Shown one piece after another: positions 1 to 5,737 of a stretch of DNA of 32,678 nucleotides (positions are counted from its first letter, which is position 1; the number at the start of each line of letters is the position of its first letter). Made by a program: the position numbers and the translations under genes. Source of the DNA: Candidatus Staskawiczbacteria bacterium RIFOXYD1_FULL_32_13 (GTDB lineage Bacteria; Patescibacteriota; Minisyncoccia; Minisyncoccales; Staskawiczbacteraceae); assembly GCA_001820485.1 (NCBI GenBank), contig MHPU01000029.1, positions 1 to 32,678 of the forward strand, written 5' to 3'. The notes under the pieces are model-generated. The model worked only from the letters and a program-made list of their open reading frames with translations, searched no databases and was not told the origin of the DNA.

Positions 1-63
1 AAGGAATTGAACCCTCATCTATCCCTTAGGACGGGACTGTTCTATCCGTTGAACTACAGGAGC
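1..63 (-). tRNA. tRNA-Arg (anticodon CCU), 3' end cut by the window edge
   Basis: Read on the minus strand, the sequence gives a 7-nt acceptor strand GCTCCTG, TA at positions 8-9, a D arm GTTC/GAAC, an anticodon stem GTCCC/GGGAT (one G-U pair) with loop GTCCTAA, and a T arm with loop TTCAATT. Anticodon CCT reads the AGG arginine codon. The window starts inside the 3' strand of the T stem, so the acceptor 3' strand is missing. Identity rests on the folded arms and the anticodon position. Confidence 0.88.
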
Positions 64-77
64 TTTTAATTCCTTTA

Positions 78-106
78 ATGTTATCAGAATTTGTTTTTAT
101 TCTCAA
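78..106 (-). promoter_or_regulatory. promoter of tRNA-Arg
   Basis: On the minus strand TTGAGA (106-101) and TAACAT (83-78) are separated by 17 nt. The expected start is about 8 nt before the tRNA 5' end. It is divergent from the csrA promoter. Confidence 0.6.
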
Positions 107-111
107 TAACC

Positions 112-139
112 TTGACATATAAATTAAATTGTGTATAAT
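112..139 (+). promoter_or_regulatory. promoter of csrA
   Basis: TTGACA at 112-117 and TATAAT at 134-139 with a 16-nt spacer, both perfect consensus. Predicted start near 146, giving a leader of about 64 nt that holds the GGA hairpin before csrA. Confidence 0.85.
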
Positions 140-179
140 TAAAATAGTTTTTTTCCCCCCGTTCCGGTTTCTCTCACAA

Positions 180-204
180 GGATGGTGGAGTCCATCCAAG
201 GAGG
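180..204 (+). promoter_or_regulatory. csrA leader hairpin with GGA loop next to the ribosome binding site
   Basis: GGATGG (180-185) pairs with CCATCC (192-197) around the hexaloop TGGAGT. The Shine-Dalgarno AAGGAGG (198-204) follows directly and ends 5 nt before the ATG at 210. CsrA proteins bind GGA in hairpin loops and a second GGA in the Shine-Dalgarno sequence, and this leader offers both. Translational autorepression is inferred. Confidence 0.6.
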
Positions 205-209
205 TTATT

Positions 210-449
210 ATGACTCTCGTTCTTTCTCGGCATCGTGATGAAAGTATCATCATTGGTGACAACGTGGTTGTCACAATCGTGGACATCCGCGGGGACAAAG
301 TGCGCCTGGGAATTCAGGCACCAACGGACGTGCCCGTACACCGTCAAGAGGTGTACGACGCCATCAAACGCGAAAACGAAAAGGCGGCGCATCTGCAGTC
401 TGCGGACACTTGCGAAATCAAGGCGGTACACGTGCCTCGAACACGCTGA
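210..449 (+). CDS. csrA: carbon storage regulator CsrA
   Basis: A 79-residue CsrA/RsmA RNA-binding regulator. The family forms a swapped beta-sheet dimer that binds GGA motifs in mRNA leaders and blocks or alters translation. The N-terminus LVLSRHRDESIIIGD, the IVDIRGDKVRLGIQAP strand pair and the VHRQEVYDAI segment with the RNA-binding arginine are all present, followed by a family-typical variable tail. ATG 210 is chosen over upstream in-frame starts because AAGGAGG precedes it and the family starts at this point. The gene is monocistronic, with a consensus promoter and a strong terminator. Roughly half its bases are G or C, far above its neighbours, which hints at transfer. CsrA is not a usual Patescibacteria gene as far as I know. 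Confidence 0.93.
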   Translation: MTLVLSRHRDESIIIGDNVVVTIVDIRGDKVRLGIQAPTDVPVHRQEVYDAIKRENEKAAHLQSADTCEIKAVHVPRTR

Positions 450-458
450 GATTGCCCT

Positions 459-515
459 ATTGCCCCGGGGCAATGGTGCGGCTAGTTAGTAGTTATGACT
501 AGTCGCACTTTTTTA
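459..515 (+). terminator. csrA intrinsic terminator preceded by a perfect palindrome
   Basis: The stem pairs 476-486 (GTGCG, G, CTAGT) with 498-508 (ACTAG, T, CGCAC), 11 bp counting one G-U, followed by a run of six T (509-514). Just before it, 459-474 is a perfect 16-bp palindrome, ATTGCCCC/GGGGCAAT. Confidence 0.85.
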
Positions 516-543
516 TTTACAAAAAATAATGTAATATCAAGAT

Positions 544-1407
544 ATGATTATAGATACACACTCTCATTTAAATTTTAAAGCTTATGATTCTGATAGAGAT
601 GAGGTTATAAAAAGAACTCAAGAAAATGAGATTATTTGTATTGATGTTGGAACAAAATATGAAACTTCAAAAAATGCAGTTGAGTTAGCAGAACAAAATG
701 AAAATATTTTTGCATCTATTGGCTTGCATCCAATTCATATAAAAACAGATTTGCTAAGGTTAAGGATGGATGAAAGCGAGGGAGGGTTTGAGCCTTTGGG
801 TGAAGAATTTGATAAATCAAAGTATTTAGAACTTGCAAAATCATCAAAAAAAATTGTTGCAGTGGGGGAGATCGGACTAGATTATTACTATAAACCAAAA
901 GGAACTGCTAAAAAAGAATTATTTAAACAAAAGCAAAAACAGGTTTTTATAGCTCAACTTGAAATGGCAGAAGAACTTAATTTACCAGTTATTGTGCATA
1001 CTCGCGTGGCTTTTGATGATACTTATAATATATTAAAATCACAAATCACAAATCACAAATCACAAAAACGGGGAGTAATTCATTGTTTTGTAGGCAATTG
1101 GCAAGAGGCACAAAAATATTTGGAGCTTGGGTTCTATTTAGGTATAAATGGTGTTTTGTATAAGCAAGATATCACAGAAACAATAATGAATTGCCCGCTT
1201 GATAGAATTTTAGTTGAAACTGATTGTCCATACTTAACTCCCTTGCCCGTCGAAGCCTTGGCAAAGGCGGGGCCAGATGGATATGTTAGAAATGAGCCGA
1301 TTTTTGTAAAACATATAATTCAAAAAATTGCAGATTTGAAAAACATAGGCTATGATCAAGTTGTAGAAATCACTACTCAAAACGCTAAAAAACTTTTTGG
1401 AATTTAA
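544..1407 (+). CDS. tatD: TatD family metal-dependent hydrolase (DNase)
   Basis: A 287-residue TatD-type TIM-barrel nuclease. The family hydrolyses DNA with metal ions and is linked to DNA repair and turnover in the cytoplasm. Visible metal-site motifs are DTHSHL (residues 4-9, the HxH pair), VGEIGLDYYY (about 107-116), VIVHTR (about 149-154), VIHCF (about 178-182) and ETDCPYLTP (225-233, catalytic Asp 227). The segment around residues 75-98 is longer than in Proteobacterial TatD. Two low-complexity inserts are present: a heptanucleotide tract giving ITNHKSQ, and a palindromic insert giving PVEALAKAG inside the conserved loop after YLTP. A TAATAT box at 532-537 lies 7 nt before the ATG, and no Shine-Dalgarno is visible. 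Confidence 0.93.
   Translation: MIIDTHSHLNFKAYDSDRDEVIKRTQENEIICIDVGTKYETSKNAVELAEQNENIFASIGLHPIHIKTDLLRLRMDESEGGFEPLGEEFDKSKYLELAKSSKKIVAVGEIGLDYYYKPKGTAKKELFKQKQKQVFIAQLEMAEELNLPVIVHTRVAFDDTYNILKSQITNHKSQKRGVIHCFVGNWQEAQKYLELGFYLGINGVLYKQDITETIMNCPLDRILVETDCPYLTPLPVEALAKAGPDGYVRNEPIFVKHIIQKIADLKNIGYDQVVEITTQNAKKLFGI
1038..1065 (+). repeat. in-frame heptanucleotide repeat (ATCACAA)x4 in tatD
   Basis: Four perfect tandem copies of a 7-bp unit within the coding sequence, read as ITNHKSQ. The same unit occurs three times in the iorA-like gene (8582-8602). A change of one unit would shift the frame. Confidence 0.9.
1245..1273 (+). repeat. in-frame palindromic insertion in tatD
   Basis: A GC-rich stretch with GCCTT/AAGGC arms, read as PVEALAKAG, splits the conserved ETDCPYLTP...RNEP loop of TatD. 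It resembles the short interspersed elements found inside genes of other Patescibacteria. The family assignment is from memory. Confidence 0.6.
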
Positions 1408-1422
1408 AGAAGGGAAATTCGT

Positions 1423-1638
1423 ATGGGAAAGTTACTTGTTGTTATTTGCATGATTGTTCTTTTCGCTTTTTGGATTTCAGGAGTTCTACTTCTTGATTGC
1501 GGAACTATTTTGATGACCATAGAAATACTGAGAATAAGTTTCTGTGTTGTGTTTGTGTTTTCAGTAATTATGATTATTCCAGCAAATTGGATCTTTATGA
1601 CTTATTTTTTCCGTAGAAGACGGAAAAGACAAGAATAA
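1423..1638 (+). CDS. small two-helix membrane protein, function unknown
   Basis: A 71-residue protein with hydrophobic segments at about residues 3-25 and 35-62, ending in the strongly basic tail RRRRKRQE, which predicts a cytoplasmic C-terminus. I do not recognise a family. AGAAGGGA lies 8 nt before the ATG, a clearer ribosome binding site than core genes here show. The base composition is somewhat GC-richer than tatD upstream and a short hairpin with a T run follows. It fits the orphan accessory genes of this window rather than the tatD transcript. Confidence 0.65.
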   Translation: MGKLLVVICMIVLFAFWISGVLLLDCGTILMTIEILRISFCVVFVFSVIMIIPANWIFMTYFFRRRRKRQE

Positions 1639-1640
1639 AG

Positions 1641-1668
1641 GTCGTGCCCTTTTATGGGCTTTTTTTGT
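1641..1668 (+). terminator. weak intrinsic terminator
   Basis: GCCC (1646-1649) pairs with GGGC (1656-1659) around TTTTAT, followed by seven T. The stem is only 4 bp. Confidence 0.4.
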
Positions 1669-1698
1669 AAAAATATTTTATTCGTGAATAATTAGTAG

Positions 1699-1734
1699 TG
1701 TATATTAATTATGCTATAGCATTGTTAATATACA
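1699..1734. repeat. 36-bp nested palindrome, type 1, upstream copy
   Basis: Outer arms TGTATATTAA (1699-1708) and TTAATATACA (1725-1734) are perfect inverted repeats. The centre ATGCTATAGCAT (1711-1722) is itself a perfect palindrome. The layout is 10-3-10-3-10 when the inner palindrome is trimmed to 10 bp. It ends 43 bp before the PaaX/Cas2-like gene at 1778 and covers the best -35 match (TATACA, 1729-1734) for the TATAAT at 1752-1757, so a bound protein would block that promoter. Confidence 0.9.
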
Positions 1735-1757
1735 TTAGTTATGTTTTATGATATAAT
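1729..1757 (+). promoter_or_regulatory. likely promoter of the first PaaX/Cas2-like gene
   Basis: TATACA (1729-1734), a 17-nt spacer, and TATAAT (1752-1757). Predicted start near 1764, 14 nt before the ATG. The -35 box is the right edge of the nested palindrome. Confidence 0.5.
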
Positions 1758-1777
1758 AAAAAAATTAGATTTAAATT

Positions 1778-2356
1778 ATGTTAAGAAAAAATAATTTAGT
1801 AAATTTTAGAAGGGCACGTTCGGAAATTGTTGTAGATATTTTGAGTATATTAATTTTGACCGGCGTGATTATGATTGCAACTACCTCCCCTTATTTTATC
1901 GTTAATATTTTAAAAGGTTTTAAGCAACTTAAAAAGTATCCAGATAAAAAAGTTCGTAGTGCTTTTTACAATTTAAAAAAGCAAGGATTAATTGATTTTG
2001 AAAATAAGAAGGGGCAGATTTTTTTCTCTCTTACTGATGTTGGTAAGAAGAAAGCTAGTTGGATGAAAATAGATAATTTGGAGATTGAAAAACCAAAAAA
2101 ATGGGATAAAAAGTGGCGAATGGTAATGTTTGATATTGCTCAGGCGAAAAGACAAGAAAGGGAAGCTTTGCGTGGAAAATTAAAACAACTTGGATTTTTT
2201 CTTTTTCAAAAAAGTGTTTGGGTGATTCCATATAAATGCGACAAAGAAATTGAGATGCTTAAAAAGTTTTTTGGTCTTAAAGATTCTGAAATTAGATTAA
2301 TAACAATTGACAATATTGGCGAAGATGGGGAATTAAGAAAATTTTTTAAATTATAG
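1778..2356 (+). CDS. membrane-anchored PaaX/Cas2-fold protein, copy 1
   Basis: A 192-residue protein in three parts. A hydrophobic helix lies at about residues 19-45 (ILSILILTGVIMIA). A winged-helix-like part spans about 50-95 (KKYPDKKVRSAFYNLKKQGLIDF, then FFSLTDVGKKKA). The C-terminal ferredoxin-like domain, about 105-192, resembles the PaaX C-terminal domain and Cas2: KKWDKKWRMVMFDI, with the Asp at the Cas2 metal position, then REALRGKLKQLGFFLFQKSVWVIPY. Such proteins are often labelled PaaX-domain or Cas2 in Patescibacteria. No cas1 or CRISPR array is present. The gene lies between two 36-bp nested palindromes. It is similar along its whole length to the gene at 13693. DNA binding is likely; nuclease activity is uncertain. 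Confidence 0.8.
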   Translation: MLRKNNLVNFRRARSEIVVDILSILILTGVIMIATTSPYFIVNILKGFKQLKKYPDKKVRSAFYNLKKQGLIDFENKKGQIFFSLTDVGKKKASWMKIDNLEIEKPKKWDKKWRMVMFDIAQAKRQEREALRGKLKQLGFFLFQKSVWVIPYKCDKEIEMLKKFFGLKDSEIRLITIDNIGEDGELRKFFKL

Positions 2357-2392
2357 ATTTCAAATCGTATATATTTCTGTATTTAGTATTGG

Positions 2393-2428
2393 TGTATATT
2401 AATTGTGCTATGGCTGAGATAATATACA
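2393..2428. repeat. 36-bp nested palindrome, type 1, downstream copy
   Basis: Arms TGTATATTAA (2393-2402) and ATAATATACA (2419-2428), 9 of 10 pairs, with centre TGCTATGGCT. Same length and orientation as the copy at 1699, and 36 bp after the stop codon of the PaaX/Cas2-like gene. No gene start lies nearby on either strand, so a simple operator role is not evident for this copy. Confidence 0.88.
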
Positions 2429-2482
2429 TAAATAATTTAAAGAATTACAAATAATTATGTGGAAATATATGAGAAATGAAAC

Positions 2483-2516
2483 AAAAAAAGAACCACCGTG
2501 GCCGAAGCTGGTGGTT
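2483..2516 (-). terminator. intrinsic terminator of the 2546-2965 gene, possibly bidirectional
   Basis: AACCACC (2491-2497) pairs with GGTGGTT (2510-2516). On the minus strand a run of seven T follows. On the + strand a T-rich tract (2517-2530) also follows, so it may stop the PaaX/Cas2-like transcript too. Confidence 0.85.
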
Positions 2517-2545
2517 TTGAGTTTTTTTTCTTTCTGTTTTCGAAA

Positions 2546-2965
2546 CTATTCTATTTTCCTATATTTATTGTAATGGAGTGGAGCCCTACTCCATTCGTCT
2601 AGCGTTTTTTCGTCTATGCCACGTAGAATTATCCATCGTGGATCTCTCTTAACGTACCCTGGTGTACTTGGGTCGAGTTCTTCGAGAACAGCGATACCCC
2701 TATTGTAGTCGCCAAAATAAAAACCATATTCCTTTCTATAAGTTAGTCCAAATTGTTCCTTGGTGATTTCTTGACAATTTACCAAGGTTACCATCATTTG
2801 ACAAAGTTCGTCAATTTGACGATGTTGTTTTTCTAGATGGTTTTTATTGGAATAGAAACTAATGAGCATTGAAAGGATTAACAAAAATACAATGGTCAAT
2901 AAACACCAATTTAATTTGATTAGGTTGGCGTTTAACTTCACTTGGAGGCTCTCAAAAGTATCCAT
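2546..2965 (-). CDS. single-pass membrane protein, function unknown
   Basis: A 139-residue protein I do not recognise. The first 18 residues are polar, residues about 19-38 form one hydrophobic helix (WCLLTIVFLLILSMLISF), and about 100 soluble residues follow, starting with a helical His/Gln/Glu-rich stretch (NHLEKQHRQIDELCQMM) and ending in a Trp/Tyr-rich part. The sequence AAAAGGATC precedes the ATG as a good ribosome binding site, and a strong terminator follows the stop. It is monocistronic, convergent with the PaaX/Cas2-like unit, and GC-richer than the core genes. Confidence 0.7.
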   Translation of the reverse strand: MDTFESLQVKLNANLIKLNWCLLTIVFLLILSMLISFYSNKNHLEKQHRQIDELCQMMVTLVNCQEITKEQFGLTYRKEYGFYFGDYNRGIAVLEELDPSTPGYVKRDPRWIILRGIDEKTLDEWSRAPLHYNKYRKIE

Positions 2966-3073
2966 AGTTGATCCTTTTCCGTGAAAGTTTGAAGGTGGAT
3001 CTTGCTGATTTTGTACTATTTAAATGTTTGCATGTATTATAGAATAAGTCAAGGTTTACGACAGTCAATAACT

Positions 3074-3101
3074 TTGATAGAATAAAGAAATTATTTATAA
3101 C
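3074..3101 (+). promoter_or_regulatory. promoter of leuS, predicted leaderless
   Basis: TTGATA (3074-3079), a 16-nt spacer, and TATAAC (3096-3101). The ATG at 3106 starts 5 nt after the -10 box, where transcription itself should begin. No Shine-Dalgarno sequence is visible. Confidence 0.6.
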
Positions 3102-3105
3102 TGCT

Positions 3106-5625
3106 ATGAAAAAATATATTCCAAATAAAATAGAAAAAAAGTGGCAAAAGATCTGGGAGCAGAAAAAGATTTTTGAGGCAAAAAATCCTTCGACTCGCTC
3201 TGCTCGCTCAGGACAAAGTAAAAAACAGAAGTTTTTTACTTTGGTTGAGTTTCCTTATCCATCTGGAGATGGTTTACACGTAGGGCATTGCAGAAGTTAT
3301 ACAGGTTTAGATATTATTTCTCGTAAGAAAAGAATGGAGGGTAAAAATGTTTTGTTTCCAATTGGCTGGGATGCTTTTGGTTTGCCTACAGAAAATTATG
3401 CAATTAAAAAAGGCATTCATCCAAGTGTTGCTACAAAAAGAAACACCGACACATTTCGCAAGCAATTAAAAAGTTTGGGATTTTCTTTTGATTGGTCGCG
3501 TGAAGTAAATACCACAGACCCTGCTTACTATAAATGGACTCAATGGATTTTTTTGCAATTATTTAAAAATAATTTAGCTTACAAAGATAAAATTGCAATT
3601 AATTGGTGTTCTTCTTGCAAAATTGGCCTTGCTAATGAAGAAGTAGTTGCAGGAAATTGTGAAAGATGTGGCACAAAAGTTGAAAAAAAAGAAAAGGATC
3701 AATGGATGATTAAAATTACCAAGTATGCAGATAGATTGATTAAAGATTTGGATAATGTAAATTATTTGGAAAAAATAAAAATTCAGCAAAAAGAGTGGAT
3801 AGGGAAATCAGAAGGAATCAATATTGATTATAAAATTGAGGGACAAGCCTTTGCTGAAGCTTCGGCGGACAAGCAAAATAAAATCATTTCTGTTTTTACA
3901 ACAAGACCTGATACAAACTTTGGAGCTACTTTTTTGGTAGCAGGTCCAGATAGTAATTTTGTAAAAGAGAATTTAGAAACATTTCCAGAAAAAGAAAAAG
4001 TAAAGGAATATATAAAAGAAGCTTTGGCAAAAGCAGATATAGAAAGAACTGCCGAGGGTCGCAAAAAAACTGGAGTAGCTACTGGTTGGTATGCAATAAA
4101 TAATTTAAATAATAGAAAAATGCCAATTTATGTTGGTGATTTTGTGCTTGGGCAATTTGGTACTGGTTGCGTTGTTGGAGTTCCGGGACATGACTTAAGA
4201 GATTTTGAATTTGCAAAAGCAATGAACTTGGAAGTTATTAGGGTTGTTATTGGAAAAGATGGTGATACTTCAGAAATAACAGATGCAAAACAAGTACAAG
4301 AAGAAGTTGGCATAATGATAAATAGCGGATTTTTAGATGGCAAAGATATTCATGAAGCTACAAAATTGATAATGGATTATATAGAAGAAAAGGGCTGGGG
4401 TAAAAAAATAATAAATTATAAATTAAGAGATTGGGTATTTTCGCGCCAGCATTATTGGGGCGAGCCAATCCCTCTTATATATTGCAGTGATTGCGGGTGG
4501 GTGGCGGTACCAGAAAAAGACTTGCCAGTAGAACTTCCAAAAGTAAAAAAATATGAACCAACCGATAACGGAGAATCGCCACTTGCGGTAATTGAAAAAT
4601 GGGTAAATACAAAATGTCCAAAATGTGGCGGGCCTGCAAAAAGGGAAACTGATACAATGCCAAATTGGGCTGGTTCAAATTGGTATTTTTTGGCATATAC
4701 TTTTGCCAAAAATGGAAAATATAATTGGAATAATAAAGATATAGAAAGTTTTATGCCAGTTGATTGGTATAATGGTGGAATGGAGCACACCACTTTGCAT
4801 TTGCTTTATTCCAGATTTATTTTTAAATTCTTGTGGGATATTGGAGCAGTTCCAAAATCAATTGGAAGTGAGCCATATATGAAACGCACTTCCCACGGAA
4901 TGGTTTTAGGGGAAGGGGGAATTAAAATGTCAAAATCAAAAGGAAATGTAATTAATCCAGATACAGTGGTTAAAGATTTTGGAGCTGATACTTTGCGTAT
5001 TTACGAAATGTTTATGGGGCCATTTGATCAAGCAATTCCTTGGGATACAAAAGGAGTAATTGGATCACGTAGATTTTTGGAAAAAATATATAATTTAATT
5101 TCAAATTTCAAATTTCAAATTTCAAATTCAAAGGGTGTAATAAAATCTAAAATTGAAAATAGCGAACTAGATGCAGTTTTACACAAGACTATCAAAAAAG
5201 TGAGCGAGGATATTGAGTCAATGAGATTTAATACTGCAGTTTCTGCACTTATGATTTTGGTTAATGCGTTTTATGAATATCAAGAAAGTTTAACAAAAGA
5301 TAATGTAAAAAATCTTTTATTAATTCTTTCACCTTTTGCTCCACATTTAGCAGAAGAACTTTGGAGTGAAATGAAATTTAAGGGTTTGGCTTGCCAGCAA
5401 CCTTGGCCAAAATATGATGAAAAATTAATTACATCAGAAAAAGTTTTGTTGATAGTACAAATAAATGGTAAAGTAAGAGATAAAATAGAAGCTAGTTCTG
5501 GACTTTTGCAAACTGATGCTGAAAAACTTGTTAAAGAGTCAGAAAAATTAAAAGTGCACTTGGAAGGTAAACAGATTCGCAAAATAATTTATATAAAAGA
5601 TAAATTAATTAATATTGTAATATAA
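3106..5625 (+). CDS. leuS: leucyl-tRNA synthetase
   Basis: Cytoplasmic class I enzyme that charges tRNA-Leu with leucine using ATP; 839 residues, normal for the bacterial type. The HIGH motif is HVGH at 58-61 after PYPSGDGL, and KMSKS is at 607-611. The CP1 editing domain shows TTRPDTNFGATF and GTGCVVGVPGHDLRDFEF. A Cys4 site (CSSC...CERC) and a second Cys4 set (CSDC...CPKC) are present, then the anticodon-binding domain and the C-terminal KVRDKIEA segment. Three low-complexity inserts are obvious: STRSARSGQ (about 29-37) just ahead of the HIGH region, AFAEASADK (248-256) in the editing domain, and a heptanucleotide tract giving NFKFQISNSK (667-676). The frame stays open through all three. 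The last 42 bp of sequence context are duplicated at 7251-7292. Confidence 0.98.
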   Translation: MKKYIPNKIEKKWQKIWEQKKIFEAKNPSTRSARSGQSKKQKFFTLVEFPYPSGDGLHVGHCRSYTGLDIISRKKRMEGKNVLFPIGWDAFGLPTENYAIKKGIHPSVATKRNTDTFRKQLKSLGFSFDWSREVNTTDPAYYKWTQWIFLQLFKNNLAYKDKIAINWCSSCKIGLANEEVVAGNCERCGTKVEKKEKDQWMIKITKYADRLIKDLDNVNYLEKIKIQQKEWIGKSEGINIDYKIEGQAFAEASADKQNKIISVFTTRPDTNFGATFLVAGPDSNFVKENLETFPEKEKVKEYIKEALAKADIERTAEGRKKTGVATGWYAINNLNNRKMPIYVGDFVLGQFGTGCVVGVPGHDLRDFEFAKAMNLEVIRVVIGKDGDTSEITDAKQVQEEVGIMINSGFLDGKDIHEATKLIMDYIEEKGWGKKIINYKLRDWVFSRQHYWGEPIPLIYCSDCGWVAVPEKDLPVELPKVKKYEPTDNGESPLAVIEKWVNTKCPKCGGPAKRETDTMPNWAGSNWYFLAYTFAKNGKYNWNNKDIESFMPVDWYNGGMEHTTLHLLYSRFIFKFLWDIGAVPKSIGSEPYMKRTSHGMVLGEGGIKMSKSKGNVINPDTVVKDFGADTLRIYEMFMGPFDQAIPWDTKGVIGSRRFLEKIYNLISNFKFQISNSKGVIKSKIENSELDAVLHKTIKKVSEDIESMRFNTAVSALMILVNAFYEYQESLTKDNVKNLLLILSPFAPHLAEELWSEMKFKGLACQQPWPKYDEKLITSEKVLLIVQINGKVRDKIEASSGLLQTDAEKLVKESEKLKVHLEGKQIRKIIYIKDKLINIVI
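3187..3217 (+). repeat. in-frame interspersed element in leuS
   Basis: Starts CCTTCGACT and ends CTCGCTCAGG, read as PSTRSARSG. It is GC-rich in an AT-rich gene. It is the reverse-complement relative of the element in the iorB-like gene at 10066-10087, which reads CCTGAGCGAAGTCGAAGG. Confidence 0.8.
3841..3874 (+). repeat. in-frame palindromic element in leuS
   Basis: A GC-rich segment read as GQAFAEASADKQ inside the editing domain. It contains the palindrome GAAGCTTC and is absent from usual LeuRS sequences. I recall AFAEASADK as a recurrent insert in Patescibacteria proteins. Confidence 0.65.
5101..5128 (+). repeat. in-frame heptanucleotide repeat (TCAAATT)x4 in leuS
   Basis: Four perfect tandem 7-bp units inside the coding sequence, read as SNFKFQISN. 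A slip of one unit would shift the frame of the anticodon-binding part. Confidence 0.9.
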
Positions 5626-5626
5626 T
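5585..5626 (+). repeat. 42-bp direct repeat, copy in leuS 3' end
   Basis: It matches 7251-7292 at 38 of 42 positions and here encodes the last LeuRS residues (IIYIKDKLINIVI, stop). The two copies bracket the genes at 5738-6352 and 6369-7253. Confidence 0.8.
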
Positions 5627-5630
5627 AAAC

Positions 5631-5703
5631 TGTCATTCCCGCAAAAGCGGGAATCCAGAGTACGAGTGTTTAACCCTGGATTCCCAATCAAGTTGGGAAT
5701 GAC
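5631..5703. repeat. 73-bp interspersed repeat, copy A
   Basis: Three hairpins in a row: ATTCCCGC/GCGGGAAT, CCAG.../...CTGG, and ATTCCCAA/TTGGGAAT. It starts with TGTCATTCCC and ends with GGGAATGAC. Copy B (10485-10557) has the same length and differs mainly in the middle. It resembles the widespread REP-like repeat with CATTCCCGC hairpins. It may also terminate the leuS transcript. Confidence 0.92.
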
Positions 5704-5737
5704 GCGAAGGAAAAAACAAAAATTAAAGTAAAAATTT

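Noticed and set aside
129..449. Longer csrA start at 129
   Set aside because: It would lie upstream of and across the promoter -10 box, and the family start with a strong Shine-Dalgarno is at 210.
1778..2356. Cas2 as a sign of a CRISPR-Cas locus
   Set aside because: No cas1, other cas gene or spacer-repeat array is present; the protein has an extra membrane helix and winged helix and occurs twice away from any array.
1685..2440. Target site duplication around the first PaaX/Cas2-like unit
   Set aside because: AATAATT-like strings occur on both sides, but they are not aligned to the palindrome ends and are expected in such AT-rich sequence.
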